Both the position numbers and the translations under genes were made by a program. The notes under the pieces are model-generated. The model ran no database searches, was not told where the DNA came from, and saw nothing but the letters and a program-made list of their open reading frames with translations. Positions 13,317 to 22,459 of a DNA stretch of 64,000 bases are shown piece by piece; position 1 is the stretch's first letter; the number at the start of each line of letters is the position of its first letter. The DNA is from Micropruina glycogenica (GTDB taxonomy: Bacteria > Actinomycetota > Actinomycetes > Propionibacteriales > Propionibacteriaceae). The stretch lies in assembly GCF_039524395.1 (NCBI RefSeq), contig NZ_BAAAGO010000006.1, one strand, 5' to 3'.

Positions 13317-13847
13317 TCAGCCTGCCGGCGTCAGCGTCCAGAACGGCTCGGTGCCCCGGTACGCGGTCGCGCTGCTGGCCAGACCGGCCAACTGCGTGGC
13401 GGCGGTTTCGGGAATCAGATAGATGAGTTCGACCCGTGGGGTGCCCTCGCCAGGTTTGGCCGAGCACGACGTGGGCAGCACCCGTTCGCCCTCGTAGCCG
13501 AGCGAATCGATGGACGACCACGCGCGGCCATCGGTGGCGATCAGGTGCAGGCGGCAGAATCCACCCTCGGGCGGCGGCGTGTAGTCGACCACGGCAATCA
13601 CCCAGACCGCGCCCGCCTGCGCGTAGTTCACCTCTCGGTTGGTGACCAGGGCGGGAGTGACGGTCAGCGACACCAGACGCATGGGCATGTCGTAACCCTG
13701 CTCGGGCGTCGCGACGGCCCCCGGTGGTACCTGCACGTAGTGCGGGGTCGCTCGCGCGCGCAGGTAGCCGCCCCAGCCCACCACCATCGCGAGAACCAAC
13801 AGGCCCGTGACCGCCACCGCCAGCCATTGCCGCCGTCGCTCGCTCAC
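13317..13847 (-). CDS. single-pass membrane protein, Ig-like extracytoplasmic domain
   Basis: A 176-aa protein with a basic N-terminus, one transmembrane helix (about 8-26) and a domain of about 145 residues with alternating beta-strand patterns. Cysteines in GFCRLH and TSCSAK may pair. It is the last gene of a probable three-gene operon; its start overlaps the stop of the upstream gene by 4 bp. The architecture matches the gene just upstream, so the two may be distant paralogues. The function is unknown. Confidence 0.75.
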   Translation of the reverse strand: MSERRRQWLAVAVTGLLVLAMVVGWGGYLRARATPHYVQVPPGAVATPEQGYDMPMRLVSLTVTPALVTNREVNYAQAGAVWVIAVVDYTPPPEGGFCRLHLIATDGRAWSSIDSLGYEGERVLPTSCSAKPGEGTPRVELIYLIPETAATQLAGLASSATAYRGTEPFWTLTPAG

Positions 13848-14401
13848 CGGATCACCTCGACCGTTCCGCTCGTGGTGCGCACCGTGTCGTAGCGCGAGCG
13901 GTCGAAGGCCTGCGCAGCGTCCTGCGCCGTGATGCCCAGGTCGACGTTCACCTGAGGGTCGTAGGCATAGATCGGAGCCTGGTCGAGAAACGTGACCGTG
14001 AAGCCGGCCAGGTCGTCGGGGCTGAGCTCGAACACCACGTCTTGCCTGCGCTGAAAACCCGGTTCGGGCACGAAGAGCGAATCATCCACGGCGAACGTGC
14101 GGCCGTTCGACTCACCGCCAACCTTCCAACTGGTGCTGCGCTCAGAGCCATCGGTGGCGACCGTCACGTTCACCGCCAGGTAGATCACGCCCGTGCGGCC
14201 CACGAACGCGTCGTCTGAGTAGAGCACCTGCCCGATCGACCAGCCGTTGACCACCACGGTCGAGGCGTACAGCCGGGCGGTTTGCCCGATCGTGGCACGC
14301 CGTGCGTCGACGTGGCCGAACTCGCCGGTGTACGCGTGCAGGCCGATCATCGCCGCGCAGGCGAGCAGGGCGACGAGCCAGTGCCCGAACCGGCGGATCA
14401 T
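13844..14401 (-). CDS. single-pass membrane protein, Ig-like extracytoplasmic domain
   Basis: A 185-aa protein whose N-terminus (RRFGHWLVALLACAAMIGLHAY) is a signal anchor. The remaining 160 residues contain segments such as VGRTGVIYLAVNVTVAT and FAVDDSLFVPEPGFQ, in the style of DUF4352-like Ig domains of telokinin fold. It overlaps both neighbours by 4 bp (ATGA type), so the three genes are surely co-transcribed. The function is unknown; it may form a complex with the multi-pass protein encoded upstream. Confidence 0.78.
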   Translation of the reverse strand: MIRRFGHWLVALLACAAMIGLHAYTGEFGHVDARRATIGQTARLYASTVVVNGWSIGQVLYSDDAFVGRTGVIYLAVNVTVATDGSERSTSWKVGGESNGRTFAVDDSLFVPEPGFQRRQDVVFELSPDDLAGFTVTFLDQAPIYAYDPQVNVDLGITAQDAAQAFDRSRYDTVRTTSGTVEVIR

Positions 14402-15804
14402 GCGGACGCCCCCTCGGCACCGGGGTTCACCGTCTCGGGGACGACGCTGGTCGAGCCTGCGCTCGTCGAGCCTTCACCGGTCGAGCCTTCGCCGGTCGAG
14501 CGTGTCGAGACCCCGTCGCCGGGTTCAGTCGCGACCTCTTCATCCACCCGCGCCGCGTACAGCACCAGGCAGGCGTGAAAGGCGGTGGCCAGCAGCACCC
14601 AGCGCAGTGGTTCGGCGATCACCTCGACCAGTAGTTCGATGGGTGGCGCGGCGAACGACCAGAATGAGACCCGCTGGCCGCCGATCAGTGCGTAGAACCC
14701 GCGGCTCAGCCACTCCTCGCCGGTGGTGAGCACGCCGTAGCACAGCAGGTAGGCCGCAAAGAAGGTCGCACCGACGCTCAGCACCAGCCGCAGCGACTGA
14801 AAGGTGGGTAGGTACTTGTCGTTCAGGTCGCCGAAGAACGCGTCCTGAAAGCCGAGCGCCACGCCACGTTCACGATCGCCGATGCGCACCCCGGACCGTC
14901 CGGCCCCTACCGTGACCGGACGGCCGCGCCGCCACAGGTCGGCCGCCGACAACACCTGGCTGCCGTAAACCAGCGAGGCCAGCGCCAGCCACAGCATCGG
15001 TTCGACCACCATGGCCACGACGCCCGGCCACACCGTGTCGAACCACAGCGAGCCGAGCTGGTCGAGCACGTCAGAGATGTCGACGCCCACCCACGAGAAG
15101 ACCTGCTGCAGACCCCAGCCGGGGTAGTCGAGCCACACCCGAAAGTTGCGGTCGTCGACCCACTGCTGCACCATCACCAGCACCTGTCGGCCGCTCAGCA
15201 GCACGATCATGATGAAGAAGCCCTCAGTGACCGCCGTGACCAGACCCAACGGACGAAATCCCGTGCGTTCGAACCACGCCTCGACCAGCCGGCGAACGAC
15301 GTACAGACCCACGATCACGCCGACGATCAGCCAGACCCCGGCGCCTTCAGGGTTGAACTGACTGAGCACCTGCCGTTCGAAGGTGAGCCCGCTGAACACG
15401 TAGTAGTCGATCTGAATGTGATTGGCGGCGTCGGTGATCACGTCGAACACGGCGTAGATGCCCAGAAACGGCAGCAGGGTGATCGAGAGCAGGTGTGACA
15501 TCGAGTCGTCGCGCGGGTCGTCGTCCGGCAGCGGAATGGCGGCCCTGATCTGCAGCTGCTCGCCGGCGATGCGCAACCCGATGATGATCGCCGACAGCCG
15601 CACCACGAACCCGATCGACAGCAGCAGCAGCGACCACCAGGCGCTCACGTCGACCACCAACGCCGCCCCCTGGGCGAAGATGCGGTAGCCCAGCCAGCCC
15701 AGCATGGCCGTGACCAGCAGCCGCGGCAGGCACCGCCACCAGACCACCCCGGTCGTGGTGACCAGTTGGTTCAGCGCACTGAGCAGGCTGCGAATCGGCT
15801 CCAT
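14398..15804 (-). CDS. polytopic membrane protein of unknown function
   Basis: A 468-aa protein with about nine or ten predicted transmembrane helices spread over residues 20-430. The C-terminal tail after about residue 430 is hydrophilic and repetitive (GEGSTGEGSTSAGSTS) and is encoded by DNA matching the dispersed TCGAGAC-type repeat (14444-14510). The ATG at 15804 with AGGA upstream is preferred over a TTG two codons earlier. First gene of the 15804-13317 operon. It has no recognised family and no ATPase partner, so a transporter role is unproven. Confidence 0.75.
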   Translation of the reverse strand: MEPIRSLLSALNQLVTTTGVVWWRCLPRLLVTAMLGWLGYRIFAQGAALVVDVSAWWSLLLLSIGFVVRLSAIIIGLRIAGEQLQIRAAIPLPDDDPRDDSMSHLLSITLLPFLGIYAVFDVITDAANHIQIDYYVFSGLTFERQVLSQFNPEGAGVWLIVGVIVGLYVVRRLVEAWFERTGFRPLGLVTAVTEGFFIMIVLLSGRQVLVMVQQWVDDRNFRVWLDYPGWGLQQVFSWVGVDISDVLDQLGSLWFDTVWPGVVAMVVEPMLWLALASLVYGSQVLSAADLWRRGRPVTVGAGRSGVRIGDRERGVALGFQDAFFGDLNDKYLPTFQSLRLVLSVGATFFAAYLLCYGVLTTGEEWLSRGFYALIGGQRVSFWSFAAPPIELLVEVIAEPLRWVLLATAFHACLVLYAARVDEEVATEPGDGVSTRSTGEGSTGEGSTSAGSTSVVPETVNPGAEGASA

Positions 15805-15877
15805 CGGCAAGGATCCTAACCAGGCAGACGTCCAGCGGGACGAGCTCGCAATCGTTGGAGGGTTGCCGACTCTCGGT

Positions 15878-15990
15878 GAGCTGAAATGGGGGACGGTTCT
15901 TCTTTCAGCCCATTCTCAGCTTCAAACTTGGCTTGACAAGGCATTCGTTCTCGTGAGCTGAAAAGAGAACCGTCCCTATTTTGGCTCAGC
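15878..15990. repeat. imperfect inverted repeat with GGGACGGTTC motif
   Basis: Arms of about 32-36 bp (15878-15909 and 15955-15990) share GGGACGGTTCT…TTTCAGC with a few mismatches. They enclose about 45 bp. Single motif copies recur near 6503 and 38798. It lies between dciA and the membrane operon and could be a terminator or a degenerate mobile element. Confidence 0.65.
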
Positions 15991-15994
15991 GAGG

Positions 15995-16480
15995 CTAGCC
16001 GTAGGTGTCGCGGGGGCCGCGCCCGTCACGCACGCTGCGTCGGCCGTGCTTCCAGCTCGGCGCGTCGGGGCCCTTCACCACGATGCGCAGCACCGTGCCC
16101 TCGCCCAACTGCTCGTTCAGCCGGGCCACGATCGACGGCGCCAGCAACCGCAGGTTCGTGGCCCACGCGGTGGAGTCGGCCCGCACGTGCAGCACCTTCT
16201 GCTCAAAGCCCGCGGGGGTGGCGTGTTCGGCGTTCGCCGGGCCGACCAGTTCGGGCCAGCGGCCGAGCAGGTGGTGCAGGTTGACCTCGGTGCTCCAGCC
16301 CGAGTCGGCGATCAGGTCGTCCAGGGCTTCGCCGAGGGCCTGCGGGTCGCCGGGCTGCCGCTTCTTGGCCGGCTTGGCCGGGGTGGACGGCCTGCGCGGC
16401 TTGGGCGCCGGCGCCCCGCCCTGGGCGCTGCGGGCGATCAGCCGGGCCAGCTCGATGCCCGAGGGGTCATGGTCGGGCAT
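15995..16480 (-). CDS. dciA: DciA-type DUF721 protein, helicase-loading factor
   Basis: A 161-aa protein. The N-terminal third is a basic, Pro-rich linker (PKPRRPSTPAKPAKKRQP). The C-terminal two thirds is the DUF721 domain, recognisable by LIADSGW, the WPELVG motif and HVRADSTAWATNLRLL. DciA proteins are ancestral loaders of the replicative helicase DnaB. It overlaps recF by 14 bp on the same strand, as in most actinobacteria (Rv0004). Confidence 0.92.
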   Translation of the reverse strand: MPDHDPSGIELARLIARSAQGGAPAPKPRRPSTPAKPAKKRQPGDPQALGEALDDLIADSGWSTEVNLHHLLGRWPELVGPANAEHATPAGFEQKVLHVRADSTAWATNLRLLAPSIVARLNEQLGEGTVLRIVVKGPDAPSWKHGRRSVRDGRGPRDTYG

Positions 16481-17612
16481 CGTTCACCTCGCTCACTTCA
16501 CCGCCGCCGACGCGAAACCGACGACCGCCCAACTCGGCCGGCACGTCGTGGGGCACGGCCGCCGTGATCAGCACCTGTTCCGCTTCGGCAATCATGCCCG
16601 CCAACCGCTCGCGGCGCAGTTGATCGAGTTCGGCGAACACGTCGTCGAGAATCAGCACCGGCTCGACCCCGTCGGCCCGCAGCAGCGCGAACGCCCCCAG
16701 CCTGAGGGCCAGGGCGAACGACCACGATTCGCCGTGCGAGGCATAACCCCTGGCCGGAAGCTCCCCCAGGGCCAGCACCAGGTCGTCGCGGTGTGGGCCC
16801 ACCAGACAGACGCCGCGCTGAATCTCGTCAGCGCGGCGCTCCCCCATCGCCATGATCAGCCGGGCCTCGATCTCGTCCTGGCTCGTGCTCACCTCAGCAC
16901 CGATCGCGCAGCGGTACTCCAGGGTGGCGTCATTGTTGGTGGGCGCGATCGCCGAGTAGGCGTCGGCGACGTGGGGTGCCAGGGCGGCCAACGTGTCGAG
17001 CCGTGCGTGCATCAACTCGGCGCCGAACCGGGCCAGCGACTCGTCCCACACGCCCAGCGTGGTCTCGACGTCGTCGCGCAAGGTGCGGCCCCGTCCGGCC
17101 AGCGATTTCAACAGTGTGGACCGCTGCCGCAGCACCCGCTCGTAATCGGCCCGGACGCCCGCCAGCCGCGGCCAGCGGGTGGTGATCAGCTCGTCCAGAA
17201 AGCGTCGGCGCTCACTCGGATCGCCCTTCACCAGGGCCAGGTCCTCGGGCGAGAACACCACGGTGCGCAGCGCACCCAGCAACTCCCGTGGCCGGCGCAG
17301 TGGTGCGCGATTGAGACTCGCCTTGTTCTGCCGGCCGGGCAGAATCTCGATCTCGAGCAGCAGTTGTCGCGTGTCGTCCGCCCCGGCCTGCACCCGGGCC
17401 CGCACGATGGCCCGCTCGGCCCCGTGCCGCACCAACGGCTGCTCCGAAGACACCCTGTGCGACCCCAGGGTGGCCAGATAGTCGACGGCCTCGACGAGAT
17501 TGGTCTTACCCTGCCCGTTGGCACCGGTGAACGTCGTCACACCCGGTTCTAGGGCCACCTCTGCGCCGGCGTACGACCGAAAGTCGGCCAGCGAAAGGTG
17601 AGTGACGAACAC
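16467..17612 (-). CDS. recF: DNA replication and repair protein RecF
   Basis: A 381-aa SMC-like ABC ATPase that helps load RecA at gaps via RecOR. The Walker A motif GANGQGKT is near residue 31, the signature region lies around YASHGESWSFALALRLG, and Walker B is VLILDDVFAELD. Starts at GTG 17612. It overlaps dciA and follows gnd in the dnaA-dnaN-gnd-recF order. The 255 bp between recF and gnd contain TCGAGAC-type repeats (about 17820-17865) and no gene. Confidence 0.96.
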   Translation of the reverse strand: MFVTHLSLADFRSYAGAEVALEPGVTTFTGANGQGKTNLVEAVDYLATLGSHRVSSEQPLVRHGAERAIVRARVQAGADDTRQLLLEIEILPGRQNKASLNRAPLRRPRELLGALRTVVFSPEDLALVKGDPSERRRFLDELITTRWPRLAGVRADYERVLRQRSTLLKSLAGRGRTLRDDVETTLGVWDESLARFGAELMHARLDTLAALAPHVADAYSAIAPTNNDATLEYRCAIGAEVSTSQDEIEARLIMAMGERRADEIQRGVCLVGPHRDDLVLALGELPARGYASHGESWSFALALRLGAFALLRADGVEPVLILDDVFAELDQLRRERLAGMIAEAEQVLITAAVPHDVPAELGGRRFRVGGGEVSEVNDARP

Positions 17613-17867
17613 CAGGTCACCCTATTCGCCCGCTCCCCCTACGTCGTCATCGCGACCTGCCCACCCCTGCTTTCTCTTCATGGGTGTCGTGGGCGCGTCA
17701 GTTGCCGCTGCGTGGGGGCGCCCCTGTCAGGCGTGGTCGGGCGTTTGCGCACTGCGAGGCGCTAGCCGAGCAGTCCAGCAAGGGCGGGACAGGGGGCCGC
17801 CCCCGCTCCGCGGCAACCAATCGAGGTCTCGACACGCTCGACCAGCCGAGATCTCGACCAGCGCGGC

Positions 17868-18749
17868 CTAGTTGCCGTCGTCGGCCTTCATGGCGTGTCC
17901 GCCGAACTGGTTGCGCATCGCCGCCACCATCTTCATGCTCGGCGAGTCCTCCTGCTGCGAGGTGAACCGGGCGAACAACGCGGCCGCCATGGTGGGCACC
18001 GGCACGCCGAGGTCGACCGCGGCGTTGACCGTCCAGCGTCCTTCGCCCGAGTCGGCCGCGTAGCCCTCGATCGTGTCGAGGTGGGGGTCTTCGTCGAGGG
18101 CGCGCACCATCAGGTCGAGCAGCCACGACCGAATCACCGTACCCTCGCGCCACGAGTTGAACACGTCGCGCACGTTGGTGACCAACTGTGCGGTTTCGAG
18201 CAGTTCCCAGCCCTCGGCGTAGGCCTGCATCAGGCCGTACTCGATGCCGTTGTGCACCATCTTGGCGAAGTGGCCGGCTCCCACCTCACCGGCGTGGACG
18301 AAGCCGTACTCGCCCTCGGGCTTCAGCGCGTCGAAGATCGGCTGGGCCAGCGCGATGTCGGCTTCGTCGCCGCCGGCCATCAGCGCGTAGCCGTTCTCGA
18401 GGCCCCAGACGCCGCCCGAAACGCCGCAGTCGACGAAGTGAATGCCCTTCTCAGCCAGCGATTGGGCGTGACGGGCGTCGTTGGTCCATTTGCTGTTGCC
18501 GCCGTCGATGACCAGGTCGCCCTCGGCGAGCAGACCTTTGAGTTCGTCGATCACCTGGTCGACGACCTGAATGGGCAGCATCACCCAGACCACGCGCGGG
18601 CCGTCCAGTTTCTGCACCAACTCGGCCAGCGAGGCGGTGTCGGTGACCTCGGGGTTGCGGTCGTAGCCCACGACCGTCAGCCCGGCGCGACGCATTCGCT
18701 CGCGCATGTTGTTGCCCATCTTGCCCAGGCCGACGAGTCCGACGTGCAT
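17868..18749 (-). CDS. gnd: 6-phosphogluconate dehydrogenase, short (GntZ/YqeC-like) form
   Basis: Oxidatively decarboxylates 6-phosphogluconate to ribulose 5-phosphate. The protein has 293 residues, the short form found between dnaN and recF in many actinobacteria, rather than the 470-aa NADP type. The Rossmann motif GLVGLGKMGNNM is at the N-terminus, followed by IDGGNSKW and the catalytic region with KMVHNGIEYGLMQ. The ATG at 18749 has GGAGG five bases upstream; the in-frame extension to 18818 lacks a ribosome site. The lineage often uses NAD+, but the cofactor cannot be fixed here. Confidence 0.94.
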   Translation of the reverse strand: MHVGLVGLGKMGNNMRERMRRAGLTVVGYDRNPEVTDTASLAELVQKLDGPRVVWVMLPIQVVDQVIDELKGLLAEGDLVIDGGNSKWTNDARHAQSLAEKGIHFVDCGVSGGVWGLENGYALMAGGDEADIALAQPIFDALKPEGEYGFVHAGEVGAGHFAKMVHNGIEYGLMQAYAEGWELLETAQLVTNVRDVFNSWREGTVIRSWLLDLMVRALDEDPHLDTIEGYAADSGEGRWTVNAAVDLGVPVPTMAAALFARFTSQQEDSPSMKMVAAMRNQFGGHAMKADDGN

Positions 18750-18841
18750 GCGTGCCTCCACTTCGTGCTGCAGTGTCGCCGACGCTACCCGGTGTGGGGA
18801 CGAATCGGGCTGTGGCAAGCGCGATCGGTCAGGGTTAGGAC

Positions 18842-20002
18842 TCAGGCGGGCAGCCGCATCAGCATGATCACGTGGCGGTAGTCGGTGAGCGGTTCGCCGT
18901 CCAGTTCGTTGAGCGCGGTGAGCAGACAGGGCTTGCCGGGCGCGGTGAACGCGAAGTGCACGTAGGGGGCGTCGAGCGCCGACAGCGCGTCCGACAGGTA
19001 GTGCGGGTTGAACCCGGCCGCGGTCATGGCCAGACCGTTACCGGTCTCGTCGGTGACCACCGCTTCGAGCGCTTCGACGGCCTGCGCCTGGTCGCCGGTG
19101 GCGGCCTCGAGCGTGATGGCCTGGTCGCCGATGATCATGCGCAGCGATGTGTTGCGCTCGGCCACCAGCCCGACGCGCTTGACTGCGGCGATCACCTCGG
19201 CGGTGTTGGCACGCACGGTGAGCGTGGCCTGCACGCTCATCAGGTGCCGCACCTTCGGAAACTCCCCGTCGAGCAGGCGCGTGGTGATCTCGCGGACGCC
19301 GGCCGCCCCGTCACCCTCGAAACCGATCAGCCCGTCACCGGTGCCACTGCCGGCCAGGCTGAGCGTGACCAGTTCGCCCGACGTCATCGACTTGGCCGAC
19401 TCGCCCAGCACCCGAGCCGGCACCAGCGCGGCACCGGCGGTGTGGGCGCTGCTGGGGTTCCAGGGAATCTCTTTGAGCGCCATGCGGTAGCGATCGGTGG
19501 CCAGCAGCGAGAGGGTGTCGTCTTCGATCTCCATGCGCACGCCGGTGAACACCGGCAACAGCTCGTCGCGGCCGGCGGCCACCACGACCTGGGCCACCGC
19601 CTTGGCGAAGTCGTCACTGGCGACGGTGCCGGTCGCCTCGGGCATGGCAGGCAGAGCCGGGTAGTCCTCGACCGGAAGCGTCTGCAGGGTGAACCGGGCG
19701 CTGCCGCAGACCAGTTCCATGCGGCTGGCGTCGGCGGTGACGTCGACGGGCTTGCCGGGCAGCGAGCGGGCGATGTCGGCCAACAACCGGCCCGACACCA
19801 GAGCTACGCCGTCTTCGATCACATCGGCCTTCACGGTGATCTGCGCCGACGTCTCGTAGTCGAAGCTCGACATCACCACCTGGCCGTCGGCCGCCTTGAC
19901 CAGCAGACCGGCCAGAATCGGCACACTGGGCCGGGTGGGCAGACTGCGTGCCGTCCAGGCGACTGCTTCGGCGAGAACATCGCGGTCGAGGCGGATCTTC
20001 AC
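18842..20002 (-). CDS. dnaN: DNA polymerase III sliding clamp (beta subunit)
   Basis: A 386-aa beta clamp made of three similar domains, as expected for a homodimeric ring around DNA. Typical segments are RPSVPILAGLL near the N-terminus and FNPHYLSDAL and the MLMRLPA C-terminus, the latter matching the conserved LPMR-type end. The GTG at 20002 has GGGAG four bases upstream and gives the normal length; the longer frame is unsupported. It is downstream of dnaA across the origin region. Confidence 0.97.
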   Translation of the reverse strand: MKIRLDRDVLAEAVAWTARSLPTRPSVPILAGLLVKAADGQVVMSSFDYETSAQITVKADVIEDGVALVSGRLLADIARSLPGKPVDVTADASRMELVCGSARFTLQTLPVEDYPALPAMPEATGTVASDDFAKAVAQVVVAAGRDELLPVFTGVRMEIEDDTLSLLATDRYRMALKEIPWNPSSAHTAGAALVPARVLGESAKSMTSGELVTLSLAGSGTGDGLIGFEGDGAAGVREITTRLLDGEFPKVRHLMSVQATLTVRANTAEVIAAVKRVGLVAERNTSLRMIIGDQAITLEAATGDQAQAVEALEAVVTDETGNGLAMTAAGFNPHYLSDALSALDAPYVHFAFTAPGKPCLLTALNELDGEPLTDYRHVIMLMRLPA

Positions 20003-20583
20003 AGGGCTCCCTTGCTCGTACTTCCGGGGGACGATCATATCCGGCGGGCTCCGGGTGCGACCTGCTTCCACAGTATGGGGATCGGGTTACTTTGATGATT
20101 CTTTGACGAGTATCAATTCTTCGTAGTCATAGCTGGTGTGGAAAGTGTGCAGAACCAGCGTCACCCCTGGTGAGCAGGCTCGAAGCGGGTGTGCACAGCG
20201 GTGTGGGCAAGTCAGAACTACACGGGGAGTAGATGCGGACGAATCCGCGGCCCGAGAGGTTGTCCACAGGTGCGAGTCACACGTTGCAGTAGTTCTCCAC
20301 CGCCGAGTGAGCAGACAGGACGGGTCTCGACAGGCTCCGCCAGCGGGTGGTCGCCCGACGTCGTTCCGTGACGGTCCTCGTCATGCCGGCGGATGCCGGA
20401 ATCTTGGTTGACGTCGACCACACCGTGGAGGAACACCTGCGTAGAAGCAGACCGCAGAAGCTGTGCGAGAGTACGTCCGATTTCGGGGGCGTGACCCCTC
20501 AGCAGGCCTGAGCACCGTTCAGATCGGACGTACTCTCGCAGGGCGGTTTGGAGATCCCCGCGTGCGCCGGGATGAGGTGATGG
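20003..20583. other. oriC: probable chromosomal replication origin (oriC), dnaA-dnaN spacer
   Basis: This 581-bp spacer separates dnaA and dnaN, and gene orientation diverges around here. One perfect DnaA box (TTGTCCACA) is at 20260-20268. One 8/9 match lies on the - strand at 20202-20210 (TGTGGGCAA). Weaker 7/9 matches are at 20137-20145, 20189-20197, 20293-20301 and 20414-20422. The most AT-rich part is about 20083-20125 and may be the unwinding element or dnaN promoter. The dnaA-proximal half carries a TCGAGAC-type repeat (about 20323), a 77-bp palindromic element and a REP palindrome (about 20562). No coding signal was seen. Confidence 0.8.
20464..20540. repeat. 77-bp palindromic element inside the oriC spacer
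   Basis: Perfect 18-bp arms (20464-20481 TGCGAGAGTACGTCCGAT and its complement 20523-20540) flank a 41-nt centre. A second, degraded copy with the same total length is at 45356-45432. It lies just past the dnaA stop and could act as its terminator. Confidence 0.85.
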
Positions 20584-21981
20584 CTAGCGCTTGGCAGCTC
20601 GCTGCTTGATGCGGTTGGTCAGCTCGGCGACCTGGTTGAACACCTTGCGGTCTTCGCTCATCAGGTGGTGGATCTTCTTGTTGGCGTGCATCACCGTGGT
20701 GTGGTCGCGACCGCCGAACGATTGCCCGATCTTCGGCAACGACAAGTCGGTGAGTTCACGGCACAGGTACATGGCCATCTGGCGGGCCATCACCACGCTC
20801 TGCGTGCGGCTGGCGCCGCACAGGTCGTCGGTGCTGATCGAGAAGTAGGCGGCGGTCTCGCTCTGAATCAGCGGGGCGGTGATCGGAGTGTCGTCACCGT
20901 GCGGAATCAGGTCGCGCAGCACCACCTCGGCCAGGCTCAGGTCGACCTCTTGCCGGTTGAGGCTGGCGAACGCGGTGACTCGAATCAGCGCACCTTCGAG
21001 TTCGCGAATGTTGGCCTGAATCTTGGTGGCGATGAACTCGAGCACCTCGGGGCCGGCGGTGAGCCGCTCGGCCGCCGCCTTCTTGCGCAGAATCGCGATG
21101 CGGGTTTCGAGGTCGGGCGGTTGAATGTCGGTCATCAGTCCCCATTCGAACCGGCTGCGCAGCCGCGGCTCGAGCGCCTCCAGCGACTTGGGTGGCCGAT
21201 CGGACGTGATCACGATCTGCTTCTGCGCCGTGTGCAGCGTGTTGAACGTGTGGAAGAACTCTTCCTGGGTCTGGATCTTGCTCTCGAGAAACTGGATGTC
21301 GTCGATCAGCAGCACGTCCACGTCGCGGTAGGTGCGCCGGAAGTCGGCGGTGCGGTTGTCGCTGATCGCGTTGATGAAGTCGTTGGTGAGCTCTTCGGTC
21401 GACACGTACTTGACCCGGCGGCTGGCGTGGTAGTTGCGCACGTAGTGGCCGAGCGCGTGCAGCAGGTGCGTCTTGCCCAGCCCTGACTCGCCGTAGATCA
21501 TCAGCGGGTTGTAGGCCTTGCCGGGCGCCTCGGCCACGGCCACCGCCGCAGCGTGCGCGAACCGGTTCGAGCTGCCGATCACGAACGACTCGAAGGTGTA
21601 CTTGGGGTTCAGCCGGCCACCGGCCCGGTCGTCCACCTGGGTGGCCGCGGTGAGCACGGGGGCGGGCGCCGTGACGGTGGTGTCGAAGGCGTCGTCGTCC
21701 GCGACGTCGTCGGCGCCGGGCGCCAGCACCAGGGCGATGCCGATCGGACGTCCGAAATAGCTGGTCAGCTGGCCTTCGACCCACGGACGCAGCCGCGACT
21801 CGACCCGTGAACGGGTGAAATCGTTGGGCACGCTGATGATGAAGGTGCCCTCGTGCATGGCCTCGGCGCGGGTGTTGCGCAGCCAGGCCCGGGACGGCGC
21901 ATCGGCCTCTGACCAGACGAACCGCCAGGCGTCATCCAGGTCATCGGACGGACCGGCGGGAGGGGTCTGCTGGTCGGGCAC
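20584..21981 (-). CDS. dnaA: chromosomal replication initiator protein DnaA
   Basis: A 465-aa initiator. Domain I is at the N-terminus (DDAWRFVWSEAD onward), followed by a short linker, the AAA+ domain (Walker A YGESGLGKTHLLHA, Walker B LLIDDIQF) and the domain IV DNA-binding signature (CGASRTQSVVMARQMAMYL, then GRDHTTVMHA). The GTG at 21981 has AGGGAGA four bases upstream and is preferred to an ATG at 22029, which lacks a ribosome site. DnaA boxes upstream suggest autoregulation. Confidence 0.97.
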   Translation of the reverse strand: MPDQQTPPAGPSDDLDDAWRFVWSEADAPSRAWLRNTRAEAMHEGTFIISVPNDFTRSRVESRLRPWVEGQLTSYFGRPIGIALVLAPGADDVADDDAFDTTVTAPAPVLTAATQVDDRAGGRLNPKYTFESFVIGSSNRFAHAAAVAVAEAPGKAYNPLMIYGESGLGKTHLLHALGHYVRNYHASRRVKYVSTEELTNDFINAISDNRTADFRRTYRDVDVLLIDDIQFLESKIQTQEEFFHTFNTLHTAQKQIVITSDRPPKSLEALEPRLRSRFEWGLMTDIQPPDLETRIAILRKKAAAERLTAGPEVLEFIATKIQANIRELEGALIRVTAFASLNRQEVDLSLAEVVLRDLIPHGDDTPITAPLIQSETAAYFSISTDDLCGASRTQSVVMARQMAMYLCRELTDLSLPKIGQSFGGRDHTTVMHANKKIHHLMSEDRKVFNQVAELTNRIKQRAAKR

Positions 21982-22019
21982 CCGCTCTCCCTTCCCTGCG
22001 CGTTCGCCGTCGACCGAGG

Positions 22020-22041
22020 TCGTCCACATAAGTTATCCACA
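22020..22041. promoter_or_regulatory. two DnaA boxes upstream of dnaA
   Basis: TTATCCACA (perfect consensus) is at 22033-22041 and TCGTCCACA (8/9) at 22020-22028. Both lie within 60 bp of the dnaA start, suited to autorepression. The divergent rpmH and dnaA promoters must lie in 21982-22320; no other feature is evident there. Confidence 0.75.
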
Positions 22042-22320
22042 GGGTGTGAACAATGGAACCTCGCCACCGACGGGGTGGGGCCAAGGTCAACGGACCGAAA
22101 CGCTAGCCGCTCCCGGGGGCCATCTGCAAACCAGTCCGGCACAATTTCCACGCCCTTCGGCGTGTCGGCTCGACGCGCCGTTCGGACGGCTCCTGCACGG
22201 TCGGTTTGCCCACCGGCACCACCCCCGCGTAACCTTGGTTGGTCGCAGCCAGCGATTCACCTGCGTGCGTCCGCTGTGGGCGTATCGGTTCCGCATGACA
22301 TTGAAACGGGGAGCACTTCC

Positions 22321-22458
22321 GTGAGCAAGCGCACTTTCCAGCCGAGCAACCGGCGTCGCAGCCGCACCCATGGCTTTCGTCTGCGCATGCGCACCCGCGC
22401 CGGGCGCGCCATCATTTCGGCTCGCCGTAGCCGGGGCCGCGCTCGCCTCGCCGGCTGA
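22321..22458 (+). CDS. rpmH: 50S ribosomal protein L34
   Basis: A 45-aa basic ribosomal protein with the canonical pattern KRTFQPSNRRRSRTHGFRLR and RTRAGRAI. It starts at GTG 22321 with GGGGAG seven bases upstream. It heads the + strand rpmH-rnpA-yidD-yidC-jag cluster and diverges from dnaA, as in nearly all bacteria. Confidence 0.98.
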   Translation: MSKRTFQPSNRRRSRTHGFRLRMRTRAGRAIISARRSRGRARLAG

Positions 22459-22459
22459 T

